64,000 bases of DNA from Armigeres subalbatus (lineage: Eukaryota; Arthropoda; Insecta; Diptera; Culicidae). The stretch spans positions 257,303,679-257,367,678 of the forward strand of contig NC_085139.1 of NCBI RefSeq assembly GCF_024139115.2. Reading direction: 5' to 3'. The notes under the pieces are model-generated. The model had not been told where the DNA came from. It ran no database searches and saw only the letters and a list, made by a program, of their open reading frames with translations. Shown piece by piece: positions 61,230-64,000 of the stretch (positions within the stretch are counted from its first letter, which is position 1; every line of letters starts with the position of its first letter). A program made the translations under genes and the position numbers.

Positions 61230-62230
61230 GGAAGATTCGACCTCAAACCAAATCCGGCGAAGCAGGGTTGCCCAATCTGTAAAGAAACTGCAAATCCGCC
61301 GACAAGTGTAGGCGCTTTTGAACTCTCTCGAGAATCACGCTGGGCTGTTATCAGGAGTTCGGGTTCTGTCGTACCTGTCTTCGTACGCATAAAGGGTACT
61401 GCAACGCCAAGCCATGCGGAAAAAATGGGTGCACCTACCGGCATCATGAGCTGCTGCACAACGATTCAAAGGCGAATCCTCAGAGCGACGCAGTCGTGGT
61501 CGAAAAAGGGAGTGGACCGTCCGCTCCACTCTGCCCGAGCCCATCCGGATGCAACACTCATTCAGCACTATTTCGCTATCTCCCTGTCGTACTGTACGGG
61601 AAAACTAATGTAGTTCGCACGTACGCCTTTTTGGACGAGGGTTCTGAGCTTACCCTGCTCGATAAAGACCTTGCTGATGTGCTGCAGCTAGATGGTGTCG
61701 AAAGACCGCTATGTTTGCGGTGGATCGGAGGAACTGAACGCTATGAATCGGATTTCCGAGCCTGCAATCTTCAAATCACTGGAGCCAAGGTGGGAAGCAA
61801 GCGGTTCGATCTCAACGATGTGCGAACGGTGAAGGAACTGAAGCTACCGCAACAGACGTTGGACATGACCAAATTCTGCGAGGAGTATCCACACCTCCGA
61901 GATTTGCCGATTGATTCCTATCGAGATGTGCAGCCACGTATTCTGATCGGAACAAAGCATGCTCATCTGGGCCTCGTCTTGAAAAGCAGAGAAGGAGAGT
62001 TTGGGCAGCCGATCGCAGTGAAGTCACGGTTGGGCTGGACAATCTGTGGAGGACAGGGCGATGGGCACGGAGCAAATCTACACCACTACAGCTTCCACAT
62101 CTGTCCATGTAACACAGAAGCAGACGAGAATCTCCACCAAGCGATGAAAGAGTACTTCTCTCTTGATAGCCTCAAGTTACCAAACCGGACAAACTGCTGC
62201 TATCCGTCGAAGATCAACGTGCACTCACGT
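61230..62230 (+). pseudogene. BEL/Pao zinc knuckle and aspartic protease
   Basis: A cysteine-rich stretch (GCPICKE in one frame, then FCRTCLRTHKGYCNAKPC in the next, followed by C-T-Y-R-H-H-E-L-L-H) forms the nucleic-acid-binding knuckle region of BEL Gag-Pol. Downstream in the same frame, TYAFLDEGSELTLL at about 61,622-61,660 is the active-site loop of an A17-type aspartic peptidase; the D is the catalytic residue. It continues through ILIGTKHAHL and a conserved SRLGWTICGG segment. One frameshift near 61,300 and another near 62,200 disconnect it from its neighbours. Confidence 0.8.
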
Positions 62231-63354
62231 TGCTCAATTCGCTCACTCACCGCCGGAATGATCGGTATGAGTCCGGGCTATTGTGGCGATATGATGACAC
62301 CCGCCTTCCACATAGTCAATTCATGGCGCAGCGGCGACTCCAATGCTTGAACAAACGGATGGAGAAGGAACCAGATCTGCAGACGACTCTGCAATCAAAA
62401 ATCGAGGAGTATCTAGCAAAAGGCTACATCAGGAGGCTCAGCGAGGAGGAAATTAGCCGGAAAGTGCCACGCCGATGGTATCTACCAATTTTCCCCGTAA
62501 CCAATCCAAACAAACCTGGAAAGGTACGAATAGTGTGGGACGCGGCTGCTAGCGCCCACGGCATTTCACTTAATTCAGCCCTCCTCAAAGGACCCGATCT
62601 ACTGTGCAAGCTTCTCACGATCCTTCTTCAGTTCCGGGAACGTCGCATCGGACTCACCGGCGATATCAGTGAAATGTTTCACCAGGTTCAAATCCGCGCA
62701 GAAGACCAATTCTCTCAGTGTTTTTACTGGAAGAACGAACGTGGTGAAACGGAAGTGTACGCCATGCAGGTAATGACATTCGGGGCATGTTGCTCTCCAA
62801 CTACTGCGCAGTTCGTGAAGAACACCAATGCCGACCAATTCGCGAATGAGTATCCAGAGGCGCATCAAGCCATCATAAAGTCCCACTACGTTGACGATAT
62901 GCTGGTCAGCGTAGACTCCGAAGAGCAAGCCATCCAGTTGGCCAAGGACGTAAGATATGTCCATCAGCAAGGCGGATTTGTGATTCGAAACTGGATCAGT
63001 AACTCGAGGAAGGTTTTGGCAGCACTACACGAGGTGGGCATCAGCGAGAAATGTCTTGATCTGTCCTCCGAACTAGCCACGGAGAAGGTTTTAGGCATGT
63101 GGTGGAACACGACCGATGATGTTTTCACTTACAAAGTGGGATGGAATCGCTACGATCCGGCTCTGTTAGGAGGTGAACGAAGGCCAACAAAGCGGGAGGT
63201 TCTACGTGTCTTGATGACCTTCATCGATCTGCTAGGGCTGATTTATCATTTTCTGTCGTATTTAAAGACCCTGCTGCAACAATTATGGCGATCCGGTGTA
63301 CAGTGGGACGAACATATTGACAACGACTCCTATGAAAATGGCTTACCTAGTTAA
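62230..63354 (+). pseudogene. BEL/Pao reverse transcriptase
   Basis: This is the longest intact coding stretch in the window, about 374 codons. The motifs in order are RYESGLLWRYDD, WYLPIFPVTNPNKPGKVRIV, LTGDISEMFHQVQI with the catalytic D at 62,662, FGACCSPTTAQF, and SHYVDDMLVSVD with the YVDD box at 62,887-62,898. KVLGMWWNTTDDVF and the connection segment LRVLMTFIDLLGLI follow. It copies element RNA into DNA in the Gag particle. The true coding region starts slightly upstream, near 62,190, after a frameshift from the protease frame. The TAA at 63,352-63,354 replaces what should be a continuing frame into RNase H. Confidence 0.93.
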
Positions 63355-63356
63355 AA

Positions 63357-64000
63357 GTGCTTCCACGAATTAAACGAGTGAGGATTCCTCGGTACTACAG
63401 TTCCAGTACCCTACAAGGAAGCCACGACGAAGTGCAGCTACACACAATGGTAGATGCCAGCGAGAACGGCACGGCCGTCGTCTGATATCTTCGCTTCGTA
63501 CGCGAAGGATACTTTTTCTGCTCCATTGTCGCAGCCAAATGCCGAGTTGCCCCGCTGAAATTTACTTCGATACCACGATTGAAACTCGAAGCTGCCGTAG
63601 TTGGTGCACGGTTATCGCGTACCGTCCAAGAGGCGCTAACCTTCAGGATCCTTCGTAAGCTGTACTGGTCTGATTCCAGAAACGTTTTTGCTGCATCAAC
63701 TCGGATCATCGGCGATACAGCCAATATGTCGGCCACAGGATCAGCGAAATCCTCGAAATATCCGAAGCACACGAATAGAGGTGGATCCCTGGAAAGCAAA
63801 CTCCTGCCGATGATGCCACCAAGTGGAGTAGTCTTCCAGAATTGTCATCTGAAGAGAGGTGGTTCAAAGGTCCCAACTTTCTTCGGTGCGCTGAACATCT
63901 TCTGGCCGGAACCGCACAATCACAAAGATTCGACCGACAATGAATTACGTACATCGCTTCTGGTACACCACACTCTTCCGGAGTCAGTGCTCTGCGTCAA
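63357..64000 (+). pseudogene. BEL/Pao RNase H and linker, truncated by the window edge
   Basis: In a new frame, LPRIKRVRIPRYYSS and HTMVDASENGTAVV show the first RNase H block, with D of V-D-A-S as the metal ligand, then a TGA at 63,483. Beyond it the protein resumes with APLKFTSIPRLKLEAAVVGA and SDSRNV. After frame changes it reads IPGKQTPADDATKWSS and RWFKGPNFL, the linker that precedes the integrase zinc-binding domain in BEL elements. The end of the sequence cuts off the integrase. Confidence 0.8.

Larger units (their letters stand above)
58337..64000 (+). mobile_element. BEL/Pao LTR retrotransposon, right part outside the window
   Basis: Coding remnants follow the BEL/Pao order on the plus strand: Gag with PHD finger, Gag core, zinc knuckle, protease, reverse transcriptase, RNase H and the linker before integrase. 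Integrase and the 3' long terminal repeat must lie beyond position 64,000. Several frameshifts and stops show that this copy cannot make a complete polyprotein. The left boundary is inferred from where the MITE similarity stops. Confidence 0.85.

Overview
This 64-kb window looks like mosquito DNA, most probably from an Aedes species. I infer this from the transposon content: a Juan-like Jockey-clade LINE, a BEL/Pao retrotransposon whose Gag carries a PHD finger, and many TA-, TTAA- and longer-duplication MITEs. The base composition and repeat density also fit a large culicine genome. I recognise no intact cellular gene, tRNA, rRNA or CRISPR array. Every coding signal I can defend belongs to a mobile element, and every one is broken. 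The window reads as a large intergenic or intronic region filled with nested transposons and satellite-like repeats.

Layout. Positions 1-4,930 are mostly unrecognised sequence with decayed GAATTCC-rich patches and an 11-bp tandem repeat (3,905-4,280). Positions 4,930-7,610 hold simple repeats: a 143-bp tandem array, a 376-bp (TA)n tract, a 17-bp array and three small MITEs. A degraded Juan-like LINE covers about 7,990-12,693 with a poly(A) tail. It carries two nested retroposons, each with a clear target-site duplication. A Tc1-like fold-back element (13,708-16,426) contains a TTAA-flanked piggyBac-like fold-back element (14,486-15,787). A 223-bp palindrome lies at 17,839-18,061 and a second LINE fragment at 19,837-20,660.

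Positions 20,690-24,960 are a minisatellite with a 24-26 bp unit. An 11-kb, much more decayed 24-bp minisatellite follows (26,945-38,050), then a TA-flanked pogo-like element (38,275-40,304). Two LINE fragments (42,575-43,860) abut a second 24-bp array (43,910-46,390) that is the reverse complement of the first. Positions 46,400-49,410 hold scattered hAT transposase remnants split by CTAG-type short elements and a ~150-bp tandem array. Positions 49,690-53,500 form a large TA-type element with inverted CTCACTTCT-rich arms and a nested MITE. After 3.9 kb of unrecognised sequence come two inverted copies of one MITE. A BEL/Pao element then runs off the right edge: Gag with PHD finger, zinc knuckle, protease, reverse transcriptase and RNase H.

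The genes here do not form a host pathway. The value of the window is its insertion history (several nested insertions can be ordered from their duplications) and its unusual minisatellites. In those arrays a unit length divisible by three keeps several reading frames open and produces long false ORFs.
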